A DNA stretch of 42,414 nt. Origin: a virus. The notes under the pieces are model-generated. The model made no database searches and was not told the origin of the DNA. It was given only the letters and a program-made list of their open reading frames with translations. This document shows, in pieces, positions 33,139 to 41,018 of the stretch. Within the stretch, counting starts at the first letter, position 1. Each line of letters begins with the position of its first letter. The stretch covers positions 1 through 42,414 of IMG/VR virus record IMGVR_UViG_3300032156_000028; one strand, 5' to 3'. A program made the translations under genes and the position numbers.

Positions 33139-33498
33139 CTACGATTCTTTAAAATACAAAGTCTTATTACCAACCGAACGAAACTTGTCTATATAGGCCC
33201 AACGTTTGATAGTCATTGGCATAGTGGTATAGTCTAAATACCAATTACCATCACCCCTACAATGAACGATAAATAATTCGCCTGTTGGGGCTTCGCCTAG
33301 TACTCTTTTGCCAACCTCCGCAAATCTTTGGTCATTCCATTCAAAAAATACCTCTCCTTTCATTTCGCATCGTCGTTTCTCACATAATTCACAATTACAG
33401 CCCTCTACAGGTTCATAAAGGGCTAACACTTTTTGCTCTGTTACCTTTTTGCATTGATGACATACCCAAGTTATGCCAGCATTACAATACATACACAT
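33139..33498 (-). CDS. CxxC-rich protein with C-terminal alpha/beta domain
   Basis: 119 residues, ATG after AAGGAAGC. The first 45 residues have CMYC, CHQC, CNCELC motifs for at least one and perhaps two zinc ions. The rest (FEWNDQRFAEVGKRVLGEAP... WYLDYTTMPMTIKRW) is a small alpha/beta domain. Unknown function. Confidence 0.55.
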   Translation of the reverse strand: MCMYCNAGITWVCHQCKKVTEQKVLALYEPVEGCNCELCEKRRCEMKGEVFFEWNDQRFAEVGKRVLGEAPTGELFIVHCRGDGNWYLDYTTMPMTIKRWAYIDKFRSVGNKTLYFKES

Positions 33499-33709
33499 TT
33501 GTTAGCTTCCTTGTCTTCTTGACTTCGCAAAAACATTTCATACAAAGATTTATATCTACATGCTTAAATTTCCTAGGCGGAGAAAATAAACTAAATTCTG
33601 GCTTCAAGGGTACAATATCATCATCATTTACATATTGCCTTACTCTGTACCCATTACCATTGTGTTTATTTCCACAAAGTTCGCAGAGTTTATAAGTCTT
33701 CTTTATCAT
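33482..33709 (-). CDS. small zinc-ribbon-like protein
   Basis: 75 residues, ATG after GAGGTAGTAA, nested in the end of its upstream neighbour. Knuckles CELCG (9-13) and CMKC near residue 56. Part of the same packed cluster. Confidence 0.55.
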   Translation of the reverse strand: MIKKTYKLCELCGNKHNGNGYRVRQYVNDDDIVPLKPEFSLFSPPRKFKHVDINLCMKCFCEVKKTRKLTNVYVL

Positions 33710-33890
33710 TTACTACCTCATCTGGTGGGTTGTAGATAAATTTGGTTTCATAATCTGGCTTATCGAAAGTCCATGCAAAATCATTCATACCTTGCACCCA
33801 ACCCGTTGCACCCTCAGGGGGTATTATCTCGTTGTTATCTTTGTCATATATTTTGACCGCAGGGGTTTTAGATATCGTCATCTTTTCCAT
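33690..33890 (-). CDS. small protein, unknown
   Basis: 66 residues, ATG after AAGGACACTA. Beta-rich (AVKIYDKDNNEIIPPEGATG) with an acidic C-terminus. It overlaps genes on both sides by about 20 bp. No motif recognised. Confidence 0.5.
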   Translation of the reverse strand: MEKMTISKTPAVKIYDKDNNEIIPPEGATGWVQGMNDFAWTFDKPDYETKFIYNPPDEVVNDKEDL

Positions 33891-34515
33891 TAGTGTCCTT
33901 AGGTAACTCTTTAACTATTTCTGTCTCTGGAATAGGAGGCATAAATATGTATTTGGTTCTATTATCTCTCTCATGCTCCTGCTCTGCCTGTATTCTCAAC
34001 AAGGCCCGTTCTAGTTCCATCTCCCTAATAGCTTGGTCATAAATAGGCAGAGTATATTTAACTATCCCCTCTGATAGTTCCCGTTTGATTACACCTAGCT
34101 CTCGTCTATCTCCTATAGCCTGCATAGATATTTCATAAGCAGCATTAAAAGAAGGCGAACGTTTACGTATATCCTTAACAACGCTCCAAGTTAAACCCCT
34201 ATCATTAAAGAACAGGGTAATTTTAAGAGCTTCTGGGTCATTTAAGGCCCATTTAACTAACTTCTCAGCTAGTAAAGCTATCTCTTTTTCAGTTAAGTAA
34301 ATTTTCTGTTGGTGAATAGGGTTATAATAGATATAGCCCCCGTCTTGAATTGCGACGCCTTCGGACTTAGACGTATTGTTAATGATTTCTGAATCGAGTT
34401 CATCCTGGTTTTTGCCATCTTTGTTTTTCTTAGCACGCTCTGCTTGCACGTATTTGACTGCTGGAGAAATTACGGCATTCTTGGTCTCCAGATTATATTT
34501 ATGTTTACCACCCAC
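33868..34515 (-). CDS. possible small terminase subunit
   Basis: 215 residues, GTG start with GGGAG seven bases upstream. The central part (LTWSVVKDIRKRSPSFNAAYEISMQ, taken as a helical HTH) followed by a long helix and a short beta end (NRTKYIFMPPIP) fits the layout of podovirus small terminases: DNA-binding domain, oligomerisation helices and a C-terminal strand. The tail is acidic. It lies near RusA and 2.5 kb upstream of the large subunit rather than adjacent, so the call is tentative. Confidence 0.45.
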   Translation of the reverse strand: MGGKHKYNLETKNAVISPAVKYVQAERAKKNKDGKNQDELDSEIINNTSKSEGVAIQDGGYIYYNPIHQQKIYLTEKEIALLAEKLVKWALNDPEALKITLFFNDRGLTWSVVKDIRKRSPSFNAAYEISMQAIGDRRELGVIKRELSEGIVKYTLPIYDQAIREMELERALLRIQAEQEHERDNRTKYIFMPPIPETEIVKELPKDTNGKDDDI

Positions 34516-34528
34516 CTTTTATCTCCCA

Positions 34529-34969
34529 TTATTCTAAAATCTCCCATACTGCGAGAATGGTCTGAGCTGTTTGTTTAGAATCGGCCCAAACTTTTCTAGC
34601 ATGTACATCTATGATCTGGCCATCATCGTCCCAGGTGATAGCATTGCATGAGTCTAGAATGAGTTTTTGCAGATTATCAATATCTTTCTTAAAAATGGGG
34701 TATTTAGTTCTTTTATTAATACTTTTGGGTGAATATATGCAAAATATTAATTCTACCAACAAGGGGAACTTGGAAGGTTTCTTGCCTATCATTTCCTTTT
34801 TGACTTGCCAGGCTATTTGTCTTTTGATGTCTTTCTGGGTGTCATATCTTCTAAAAGTTCCTGCGGGTCTAGCCCAGGTTATTGGATCACCTTCTATTCT
34901 GCATAAGCATAAATGCCTTAGTTTTTCATAGTAAGAGGGCATAAATCTAAGTTGTTCTTTTACTTTCAT
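34529..34969 (-). CDS. rusA: RusA-like Holliday junction resolvase
   Basis: 146 residues, ATG after GGAGTAATGA. Typical RusA features: N-terminal CRIEGDPITWARP, the central KKDIDNLQKLILDSCN with catalytic Asp pair, then WDDDGQIIDVHARKVWAD. It resolves branched DNA before packaging. Works with the ERF annealing protein of the rightward operon. Confidence 0.85.
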   Translation of the reverse strand: MKVKEQLRFMPSYYEKLRHLCLCRIEGDPITWARPAGTFRRYDTQKDIKRQIAWQVKKEMIGKKPSKFPLLVELIFCIYSPKSINKRTKYPIFKKDIDNLQKLILDSCNAITWDDDGQIIDVHARKVWADSKQTAQTILAVWEILE

Positions 34970-35175
34970 TCATTACTCCAGAAATGATTAAGTTCATTAA
35001 ACTTCATCTGGTATTTTGAAATCTCCCATAACTCTATTGCTAGGGGTAGAATAAAGTCAGGTACAAGAAACTTAGGCCCTCGCTCAGCGATAACATTAAT
35101 TTCCCAAAAAAGGGAAGTAACACGCGAAGCTCTTTGCTCCTTAGATGGAGGCACTCGAAAGTCTACTCTCAACAT
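34966..35175 (-). CDS. small protein upstream of rusA
   Basis: 69 residues, ATG after AGGAGAA; its end overlaps the rusA start. Basic N-terminus (MLRVDFRVPPSKEQRASRV) and hydrophobic middle (PKFLVPDFILPLAIELW). No motif recognised. Confidence 0.5.
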   Translation of the reverse strand: MLRVDFRVPPSKEQRASRVTSLFWEINVIAERGPKFLVPDFILPLAIELWEISKYQMKFNELNHFWSNE

Positions 35176-35180
35176 TTCTC

Positions 35181-35384
35181 CTAGATATTAAGCCATGGAT
35201 ATTTTTCTAAACTTTTTCTATATTGTTCTTCATGTTCTAATTTTTCTTTTTCTGAATATTGTTTAGGAGGTACAGATTTGTAAGACTCTTGATTAAACAG
35301 AGGTGATCTACCCACATAACTCTGCTCATATGGAACAGATTTGCGTTTTATGTCATATAATTCTTGTTCCGAAGGTAATGACAT
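35181..35384 (-). CDS. small charged protein, unknown
   Basis: 67 residues, ATG after GGAGAGTGCC. Proline- and tyrosine-rich, likely disordered with a charged helix near the end (YSEKEKLEHEEQYRKSLEK). Nothing else visible. Confidence 0.5.
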   Translation of the reverse strand: MSLPSEQELYDIKRKSVPYEQSYVGRSPLFNQESYKSVPPKQYSEKEKLEHEEQYRKSLEKYPWLNI

Positions 35385-35413
35385 GGCACTCTCCTTTCTC
35401 GTTCTACCTAGGT

Positions 35414-35935
35414 CTATTTATTGAATATTTGTTTTGCCTTACAATTACATCTGTCAGGAAATCTTAAATCTGTTCCTTTATTATTTAATGCGGCACATTC
35501 TGCGCTATGAGATTGAGGTAAAAAATATAGACTAGGGAATTTTCCGAACATAGCTAAAAAAAGCATATCTGCATTGATATCGTCAATATATTTTTCTGAA
35601 TTACAGGTTAGAGTAATGAATTCTTTTGTTTCTGAATTTAAAATAGTTGATTCTTGTTTTCCGATACTTATTATTTCAAGTGTTTCTATTGGTTTACATC
35701 CTACTTTATAAAAATCTGCTATATATTCTAAGGGTTCGCCGCTTTGTAAGGTCTTAGAAATAATTGAATCTATTAAAGCCACTAAATCATCTATTTTGTC
35801 ACTTGTTTTGACAGTGAAAGTCCATTCTCTAGAAGATTTTATAAACCCACGTTCAGCCCATAAATCGTGCAGAAAGTGCATCCATTCTATTTTTTCTTTT
35901 ACAGACATTGGTAATGAAATTTCTCTTTTTTGCAT
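35414..35935 (-). CDS. hypothetical protein with C-terminal Cys cluster
   Basis: 173 residues, ATG after AGGAACAAA. The first 80 residues are helical (VKEKIEWMHFLHDLWAERGF), the C-terminus has a Cys cluster (AECAALNNKGTDLRFPDRCNC) that may bind metal. No family recognised. Confidence 0.5.
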   Translation of the reverse strand: MQKREISLPMSVKEKIEWMHFLHDLWAERGFIKSSREWTFTVKTSDKIDDLVALIDSIISKTLQSGEPLEYIADFYKVGCKPIETLEIISIGKQESTILNSETKEFITLTCNSEKYIDDINADMLFLAMFGKFPSLYFLPQSHSAECAALNNKGTDLRFPDRCNCKAKQIFNK

Positions 35936-35981
35936 TTTGTTCCTAACTTTAAGGGGGGTTTTCGCAACTAGGGGGATTTAA

Positions 35982-36593
35982 TTAAATCATACCTAATTGT
36001 TTTTTTAATTCTTCTCTAAAGGCAAAACGTTCTTCTTCTGATATTGGAGTGTTCCAATACTCTATACATTGTACTTTTGCTTTTTCTGGACACAATATAG
36101 GTATTGAATTTCTAAGGGTTTGTGACATAAAAGGGGTATTGTCTTGTAGATTTTCCTGGATATTCCCTTTTTGGGTATTATCTTCTGTATGGGATATCCA
36201 AAATCTAGTTTCTTTAAGATCTATATATATATTTATATTATCAGTTAAATCTAATAGAGAGGCACTTGACAATAGGAAATTAACGCTATAGCCAAAAAAG
36301 TATGAAAGCACGTCTAGAAACTCTGTTTCATAAATATTAGGTTTTTTAAATTGTCTGCCTATTTGAAATAATCCAGCTTCTTCTAATCGAATATTAGCAG
36401 ATGATACGGTGTCAATATGACACTTACCAAAGATAGATAAAGATTTTCTATCAATTCTTTTTTTACGTCTTATTACTAAATTCCAAACTATACCCTTAAC
36501 GATTTTATATATATCGCCTTTAGCATTATTTAAGAAGAATGTTGAGACTTGATACAAGAGATTTTGTTTGACTTCAGCGTTAAATGTGTTAAT
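35982..36593 (-). CDS. winged-helix protein, possible replication initiator
   Basis: No ATG is available at the 5' end. I prefer ATT at 36593, because AGGA lies six bases upstream and the added residues (INTFNAEVKQNLL) look like coding sequence; the fallback is TTG at 36557, which lacks a ribosome site. Length is 203 or 191 residues. A wing-helix pattern is present (SLSIFGKCHIDTVSSANIRL followed by EEAGLF). The C-terminus is charged and helical. Next to AT-rich GTTAAAA repeats, it could be the origin-binding protein, like lambda O, but no signature proves this. Confidence 0.5.
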   Translation of the reverse strand: MNTFNAEVKQNLLYQVSTFFLNNAKGDIYKIVKGIVWNLVIRRKKRIDRKSLSIFGKCHIDTVSSANIRLEEAGLFQIGRQFKKPNIYETEFLDVLSYFFGYSVNFLLSSASLLDLTDNINIYIDLKETRFWISHTEDNTQKGNIQENLQDNTPFMSQTLRNSIPILCPEKAKVQCIEYWNTPISEEERFAFREELKKQLGMI

Positions 36594-36616
36594 CTGTGTT
36601 CCTATATTAAGGTTAG

Positions 36617-36679
36617 GTTTTTAACGAGACGCCTGCGAAGTGAATGGTTAAAAACTTGGTTAAAATATTTCAGTTAAAA
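36617..36679. repeat. GTTAAAA iteron-like repeats and inverted repeat
   Basis: GTTTTTAAC (36617-36625) and GTTAAAAAC (36647-36655) form a perfect 9-bp inverted repeat around 21 bp. GTTAAAA recurs at 36659 and 36673, and related GTTAAAT/GTTAATC copies lie near 36579-36594. Region to the right is very AT-rich. Candidate origin or operator next to the winged-helix gene. Confidence 0.5.
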
Positions 36680-36763
36680 GTAAACTTTAAATTATATTTA
36701 TAAATTTGTCCAGGAGGCATGCACATTTGATATCAACAGTAAATCTGCAAGATAAGAATTAAG

Positions 36764-36787
36764 GCTCGTACTAGACGAGCTTTTTTT
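36764..36787 (+). terminator. plus-strand intrinsic terminator
   Basis: GCTCGT (36764-36769) pairs with ACGAGC (36775-36780), loop five, followed by seven T residues on the plus strand. The minus strand lacks a U-tract here, so it serves a rightward transcript. Confidence 0.75.
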
Positions 36788-36793
36788 CTGCAT

Positions 36794-37180
36794 TTAATTC
36801 TTACTCACGTCTATTTGGGTTTCATCTGTTGTAAACTTAGTTGTTATTAGGGTAGACATTATAAGTTTATATCTCACACCTAATTCTTTATCATTGAATA
36901 TTTCTTCAATATCTTGTGGGGTCATGATTCCATTAAGCATAATGGCTACGTTTTTTAATATTGTAATATATCCATTCATAAACCCTATGATTCTATCTTC
37001 TTTTTTTGTTACTTTAGCTAATTGCTCAGGCAAGTTAATATATTCTTTAAAAAGATCATCAATCAAATCAAATAACTTTAATACTACAGCCATTTGTTTT
37101 TCAGTAAGGAGTAATCTTCTTTCAACAACTTCTTTTGTTATTTGGCTTCCGTGTATATCTCGTAAATCAACTGTCTTCAT
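36794..37180 (-). CDS. hypothetical helical protein
   Basis: 128 residues, ATG after GAGGAATAA. Helical throughout (LLLTEKQMAVVLKLFDLIDDLF). Ends 7 bp from the plus-strand terminator, so it is the last gene of the 38.3-36.8 kb leftward operon. Function unknown. Confidence 0.55.
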   Translation of the reverse strand: MKTVDLRDIHGSQITKEVVERRLLLTEKQMAVVLKLFDLIDDLFKEYINLPEQLAKVTKKEDRIIGFMNGYITILKNVAIMLNGIMTPQDIEEIFNDKELGVRYKLIMSTLITTKFTTDETQIDVSKN

Positions 37181-37372
37181 TTATTCCTCATTACATAAAG
37201 TATTGATTAACTTCTCTAGATTTTCTTTAGAATCTTTTATCGTATCTATTGCGTACTTAGTTTCTTCCCCTCTGTCCCTAGCGGCTCTTGCTTCTGCTAG
37301 ACAGTCAGTTAATAATAACTCAGCTTGCATTAATTTTTTAAGTAAACTTACTTTTCGTTTTATATTTTTCAT
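37181..37372 (-). CDS. small helical protein
   Basis: 63 residues, ATG after AAGGAAATA. Basic start then a coiled-coil-like helix (LLTDCLAEARAARDRGEETK). Abuts the next gene's start. Unknown. Confidence 0.5.
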   Translation of the reverse strand: MKNIKRKVSLLKKLMQAELLLTDCLAEARAARDRGEETKYAIDTIKDSKENLEKLINTLCNEE

Positions 37373-37380
37373 TATTTCCT

Positions 37381-37701
37381 TTAGTTAGCTTCGTTTGTTG
37401 GTATACGCTTAGTTATGTCGTATTGTATTAACTCACCTGATGCAATTCTTTTATTTATTTCTTCTTCAACAGCTATAAAGAATTGATAACGTTCTTTAGT
37501 TACCACTATTCTTTTTATATCTTCATCTGTGAAACTTTTTCTAAAAGATAATACCAGTTCACATATTGAACTTCTTATCCCCTCACAGAAAGAATGATAA
37601 TAACCTGCATTCTCTTTGTCTTCTTCCGCTCTGCGGCATGCGTCATTACTTAGGACAACTTCTGCAACTATTAAATTAAATATTGCTCTAGCGAACTTCA
37701 T
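37381..37701 (-). CDS. hypothetical protein
   Basis: 106 residues, ATG after AAGGCAAGT. Helical, with CEGIRSSICELVLSFRKS in the middle. Overlaps the upstream gene by 14 bp. Early leftward operon; function unknown. Confidence 0.5.
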   Translation of the reverse strand: MKFARAIFNLIVAEVVLSNDACRRAEEDKENAGYYHSFCEGIRSSICELVLSFRKSFTDEDIKRIVVTKERYQFFIAVEEEINKRIASGELIQYDITKRIPTNEAN

Positions 37702-37984
37702 ACTTGCCTTTGTCTATCTGCTCTAATTGGACAATAATTCTATTTAAACAATGCGGGATTAACTTTTTAAGAAGCAACCTATCCAGTTCTTTCAAGCAAA
37801 CTGGGTCATAGGTCTCTTTATAAACTCTACAGTTTCTTACTATTTCATCTCTAATTGCGCTTAACTCTGGATACTCCTTGTAACATTTATTGAAATACTC
37901 TTTCTCTATCTTATTAACCCAAGCTAAATCTTTAGCATGCTTTAACCTCAACTTATAACTTCTCCACCAATACCAAAGGTTCAT
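37688..37984 (-). CDS. hypothetical basic protein
   Basis: 98 residues, ATG after GAAAGGATAGT, overlapping the upstream stop (ATGA). Aromatic and basic start (MNLWYWWRSYKLRLKHAKD), then helices. No family recognised. Confidence 0.5.
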   Translation of the reverse strand: MNLWYWWRSYKLRLKHAKDLAWVNKIEKEYFNKCYKEYPELSAIRDEIVRNCRVYKETYDPVCLKELDRLLLKKLIPHCLNRIIVQLEQIDKGKYEVR

Positions 37985-38313
37985 ACTATCCTTTCAAATA
38001 CCTTGTACTTACTATTTCTTATCAATACTGCCTTGTAAGAGTACTTATCTATCTTCTCTTTAATCTGTAAATTAAGATCAACTGTGTATTTATTAGTTGT
38101 ACACTTTCCCCGAGCTACTTCTATGGCTTTCATCCTCTCTAACTTTTTAATACATTTTAATATTGTAAAAAGGTTCATCTTAGTAGAAATACATATATCC
38201 ATATAAGAAATTTCTACGGGGTTAAATATATTTGCATACTCAACCAAGAATTTCCAAACCTTCTCATCTGACTTATTTAATCTATTCTGCGCCTGATAAT
38301 CTCTTTGTTTCAT
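37981..38313 (-). CDS. winged-helix regulator
   Basis: 110 residues. The pattern EISYMDICISTKMNLFTILK followed by CIKKLERMKAIEVARGKCTT is a winged helix (recognition helix, then wing strands). First gene of the leftward early operon, divergent from the rightward early operon, so a Cro-like switch role between the two promoters is plausible. Confidence 0.6.
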   Translation of the reverse strand: MKQRDYQAQNRLNKSDEKVWKFLVEYANIFNPVEISYMDICISTKMNLFTILKCIKKLERMKAIEVARGKCTTNKYTVDLNLQIKEKIDKYSYKAVLIRNSKYKVFERIV

Positions 38314-38348
38314 AATTAACTTTCTTATTATATTGGTTATGTAATCTA

Positions 38349-38377
38349 ATAGTACACGATATAAGAATTAAAGTAAA
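38349..38377 (-). promoter_or_regulatory. candidate leftward early promoter
   Basis: Minus strand TTTACT (38372-38377), 17 bp, TACTAT (38349-38354), upstream of the winged-helix gene. Moderate match (4/6 and 4/6). Confidence 0.45.
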
Positions 38378-38409
38378 GAAGAGTATTTTAAAAAACTATT
38401 GTATTTTAT

Positions 38410-38438
38410 TTGACAACACTAAAACATTAGTATAAGAT
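38410..38438 (+). promoter_or_regulatory. rightward early promoter
   Basis: Perfect TTGACA (38410-38415), 17 bp, TAAGAT (38433-38438); TATAAG at 15-bp spacing overlaps it. Drives the 38482-41255 operon. Back-to-back with the leftward promoter in a 168-bp AT-rich intergenic region. Confidence 0.7.
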
Positions 38439-38481
38439 ATGAACATGATAGTAAATGTTTAAATATGCGAAGGATATAAAG

Positions 38482-38820
38482 ATGAAATTCGAAACAGAAG
38501 TTTTAGAGATGTACGCAACAGTAGTTAAACAACAATCGCAAATGCTCGATGAAGCAATGCAAGTACATGGTATAAAAGGACTTTGTGAGATACGGGGAGT
38601 TGTCTACAATCTAGTTAGAACTTTGCACCAGGGTTACAGAGATGGCAAATTGTTCGCCTCTTATTTTCAGAACTTAATTTCAGCCAGAGACTGGGTCAAG
38701 ATACACATTATCCTTACTCGCAAGATAGAAACAACATCAGACGTACACGAGATGCTAGATCATGTTTATAGTGTGAAAATTACAGAATATAGCGATTCTT
38801 TAAGACCAGAAGGATACTAA
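38482..38820 (+). CDS. first gene of the rightward operon, unknown
   Basis: 112 residues from ATG 38482, chosen for AAGGAT seven bases upstream; nine codons of upstream open frame are ignored. Helical (MKFETEVLEMYATVVKQQSQ) with a basic middle. No domain recognised. Confidence 0.6.
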   Translation: MKFETEVLEMYATVVKQQSQMLDEAMQVHGIKGLCEIRGVVYNLVRTLHQGYRDGKLFASYFQNLISARDWVKIHIILTRKIETTSDVHEMLDHVYSVKITEYSDSLRPEGY

Positions 38821-38821
38821 T

Positions 38822-38986
38822 ATGAAAACAAAAGAGTTCTTTGATAATGACCCAAGACAAGTTTACGAAGAAGAGTTAGAAGAATTAACTCACTTAATTA
38901 AAGTAACACAGGGCAAAGAGTTAAAACCCCTATTAAAAAGAAAAGCAACAGTCGAGGCAATACTTTCAGGAATAAAGGGCAACTAA
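38822..38986 (+). CDS. 54-residue protein, unknown
   Basis: ATG one base after the previous stop with AGAAGGA upstream; TAA at 38984-38986. Acidic first half (MKTKEFFDNDPRQVYEEELE), basic second half (LLKRKATVEAILSGIKGN). It fills the gap between two operon genes and is probably real. Confidence 0.6.
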   Translation: MKTKEFFDNDPRQVYEEELEELTHLIKVTQGKELKPLLKRKATVEAILSGIKGN

Positions 38987-38987
38987 C

Positions 38988-39407
38988 ATGAACAAGCATA
39001 TCAAATTAAAAATACAAAAGATTGAAGAGCAGAGTAAATGGTTAAAAGGCAAGGTTTATTTCTTGCCTGAGTTCCAAGAAGATGCAAAGTTGCAAAATAT
39101 TATAACTGCTGCAAGAACTATGTGGAATGACAGAGTTTATAAGTACATGGATAAGTTAGGACATTTTGGCAGATGTGATAAAGCGCAATGTTGCACTTGC
39201 CCTACTGGCTCATGTGTCTTAGGGGCGGGTATAGAAATATACGTTCTAAGATCATCAAGGCATAGGAATGTAGAACATATAAACATCATAAATGCGCCAG
39301 GATATAACCAAGGAAGTTTGCAATGGGAGGAAAGCGAAAAAGATATAGTAGCTTTTCTTAAAAATAATGGCATAGAATGCAGGTATAATTGCGGACGAAT
39401 GGATTAA
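38988..39407 (+). CDS. Cys-rich protein of the early operon
   Basis: 139 residues. Helical N-terminus (KIQKIEEQSKWLKGKVYFLP). The central RCDKAQCCTCPTGSCVLGAG has five Cys residues and the end CRYNCG two more, suggesting metal binding. Not a named fold I recognise. Confidence 0.5.
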   Translation: MNKHIKLKIQKIEEQSKWLKGKVYFLPEFQEDAKLQNIITAARTMWNDRVYKYMDKLGHFGRCDKAQCCTCPTGSCVLGAGIEIYVLRSSRHRNVEHINIINAPGYNQGSLQWEESEKDIVAFLKNNGIECRYNCGRMD

Positions 39408-39450
39408 AAAGTCAAGCGTTTGGAAACTGTTTGGAAAATGAAAGGAAATT

Positions 39451-39765
39451 ATGGACATTAATAATATAAACGTAGCAACGGGTTATAGAGTACATGCAAA
39501 TTCTAGTCTTCTCAAAGTTAAAGAGGACATGGAAGCCGCTTTAAAAATCCTACAAGATAAACTACCCTCAGAAGAGTTTTACCACGCCAAACAATGCCCT
39601 CAACGATGCGTCCCAGGAGTAGACTTCGACGATTCTGTTGAATGTAACTGCAAGGGTGATTCTAAGTACATGAAAAACTCAGCCTTTCAAGCCTGGGAGA
39701 GTATTGGCAATGCTTTATTAGCCATTAATAAAATGTTAAAGAACACTAGTGTTGAGGATAAGTAA
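39451..39765 (+). CDS. early operon protein with Cys motif
   Basis: 104 residues, ATG after AAAGGAAATT. A central HAKQCPQRCVPGVDFDDSVE plus CNC may bind metal; the rest is helical. Same operon, unknown role. Confidence 0.5.
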   Translation: MDINNINVATGYRVHANSSLLKVKEDMEAALKILQDKLPSEEFYHAKQCPQRCVPGVDFDDSVECNCKGDSKYMKNSAFQAWESIGNALLAINKMLKNTSVEDK

Positions 39766-40014
39766 ATGAGTACTCTAAAAGAAGATGCACAATTTATTTC
39801 TGGTAGATATATGTATATGACCTACCTTCAAGTTGAAGACACAGACAAGATAATAAGATTTGAAGAGTTTGAAAAAGTAATTGAAATCTTACGAGGTAAC
39901 AAAGAATTTGAGGCAGAAGCTAGAAAGTTTATTTCAATGCCTAAAACCGAGGAAGAAGACGCAAGAAATTTTTTCAGGTACATGATTGATTTTGCTAGAA
40001 GGATAACAAAATAA
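39766..40014 (+). CDS. small early protein upstream of ERF
   Basis: 82 residues; ATG follows the upstream TAA directly and its own stop overlaps the ERF start (TAATG). Helical and acidic (FEEFEKVIEILRGNKEFEAE). Coupling suggests a partner of the annealing protein, but there is no motif. Confidence 0.5.
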   Translation: MSTLKEDAQFISGRYMYMTYLQVEDTDKIIRFEEFEKVIEILRGNKEFEAEARKFISMPKTEEEDARNFFRYMIDFARRITK

Positions 40015-40592
40015 TGGAAACCAACAAAAACGAACAGAGTTCAGTTATAGACGTCGATTTTGAATCAGCCAGTACAGAGGTCGGAAAATTAAAAAAAGAT
40101 CAACCTATCGAGGCTAGGGTAGACAAAATGTCCACTCTTTTCTTGGCCATGAAAAAACAAATCAAAGATCTAGAATTTGAAGTATATAACAACCGAGGTA
40201 ATTTTTTACCCGTGCAGTCAGAAAAGCAAAACGAAATCCGTAAAGCCTTAGCAAAAGCTACTTCCGAGTGTCTTATTCCTCGCAAAGGAATGGACAACGC
40301 ACATTTAAAATATAGTTATGCAAGCATTGATAATTTAATAGACGCAACTTATGAAGCCCTATCAGCCAATAAAATAGGCATAACCTATACTCAAATTAAA
40401 GGGCCAGAGGGTGAACCCATGATGTTTGTTGAAGTAACCCACTGGGAGTCAGGCGAATACAGAAATTCAACTCATCCAGTTTATCCAACAAAAGATGCAG
40501 ATAGAAGCAAAGCCCTAATGGGTGGCTTCACATCAGCAAAAAGGCTGTTTTTATCTAATCTTTTAGGACTAGGAGGCATAGATTCTAAATAA
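40014..40592 (+). CDS. erf: ERF-family single-strand annealing protein
   Basis: 192 residues. The ERF signature is present: NAHLKYSYASIDNLIDATYE, then a beta region with THWESGEYRNSTHPVYP, then KALMGGFTSAKRLFLSNLLG. The first 55 residues are disordered or helical. It anneals complementary single strands in phage recombination, probably circularising or repairing replicating DNA, with RusA resolving products. No exonuclease or SSB gene recognised nearby. Confidence 0.85.
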   Translation: METNKNEQSSVIDVDFESASTEVGKLKKDQPIEARVDKMSTLFLAMKKQIKDLEFEVYNNRGNFLPVQSEKQNEIRKALAKATSECLIPRKGMDNAHLKYSYASIDNLIDATYEALSANKIGITYTQIKGPEGEPMMFVEVTHWESGEYRNSTHPVYPTKDADRSKALMGGFTSAKRLFLSNLLGLGGIDSK

Positions 40593-40659
40593 AAACCTTT
40601 CGGTAAATGAAATCCATTTAAAATATCAAAACTAATTGCAAAAAATAGGAAAAGTAAAA

Positions 40660-40935
40660 ATGAACTTAGTAGAAAAAATCGTTATGTATACACCCCCATC
40701 AAAATATACTCTAGAACCCTTTGGAAGAAGAGCAATTGTTACACTAGATGACGGTAGATTCCGTCAGTATGTACAAGTTGCAGAATCTGGCTCTGAATAT
40801 GCTGAATGGATAGATCTTGGAGAATTTTCCTTAGTGGTTAATCAAGACGCTATGGAAGACGTAAATCTTTTTAATACAATGCTAGAAGTTTATAAGAAAA
40901 ATAAGAAAGCGAATATTAAAGATGAAGTTATATAA
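40660..40935 (+). CDS. small protein downstream of ERF
   Basis: 91 residues from ATG 40660 after AGGAAAAGTAAAA; a TTG eight codons earlier is ignored. Beta-rich (PFGRRAIVTLDDGRFRQYVQ) then helical, basic end. Unknown. Confidence 0.5.
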   Translation: MNLVEKIVMYTPPSKYTLEPFGRRAIVTLDDGRFRQYVQVAESGSEYAEWIDLGEFSLVVNQDAMEDVNLFNTMLEVYKKNKKANIKDEVI

Positions 40936-41011
40936 CGATCAATATGCTATATTTATTTTACTTCTTTTTTTTTGTACTACTATAGTTGCTACTAATATTA
41001 TAATTAGTTAG
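40922..41011 (+). CDS. 29-residue membrane peptide
   Basis: ATG at 40922 inside the end of the previous gene; TAG at 41009-41011. MKLYNDQYAIFILLLFFCTT and IVATNIIIS form one membrane helix. It precedes the lipoprotein gene by 7 bp, so the two may act as a pair at the envelope. Confidence 0.4.
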   Translation: MKLYNDQYAIFILLLFFCTTIVATNIIIS

Positions 41012-41018
41012 GAGAAAC

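Larger units (their letters stand above)
36600..36787 (+). ncRNA. candidate plus-strand small RNA
   Basis: A plus-strand intrinsic terminator ends a region with no plus gene, between two minus-strand operons. A poor promoter can be suggested (TTGACT 36568-36573, 16 bp, TAATCT 36590-36595). The transcript would hold the 9-bp inverted repeat hairpin and, near 36711-36716, AGGAGG followed by an 11-codon TTG frame (MISTVNLQDKN). It could be a regulatory RNA, leader peptide or origin RNA. Limits are approximate. Confidence 0.35.
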
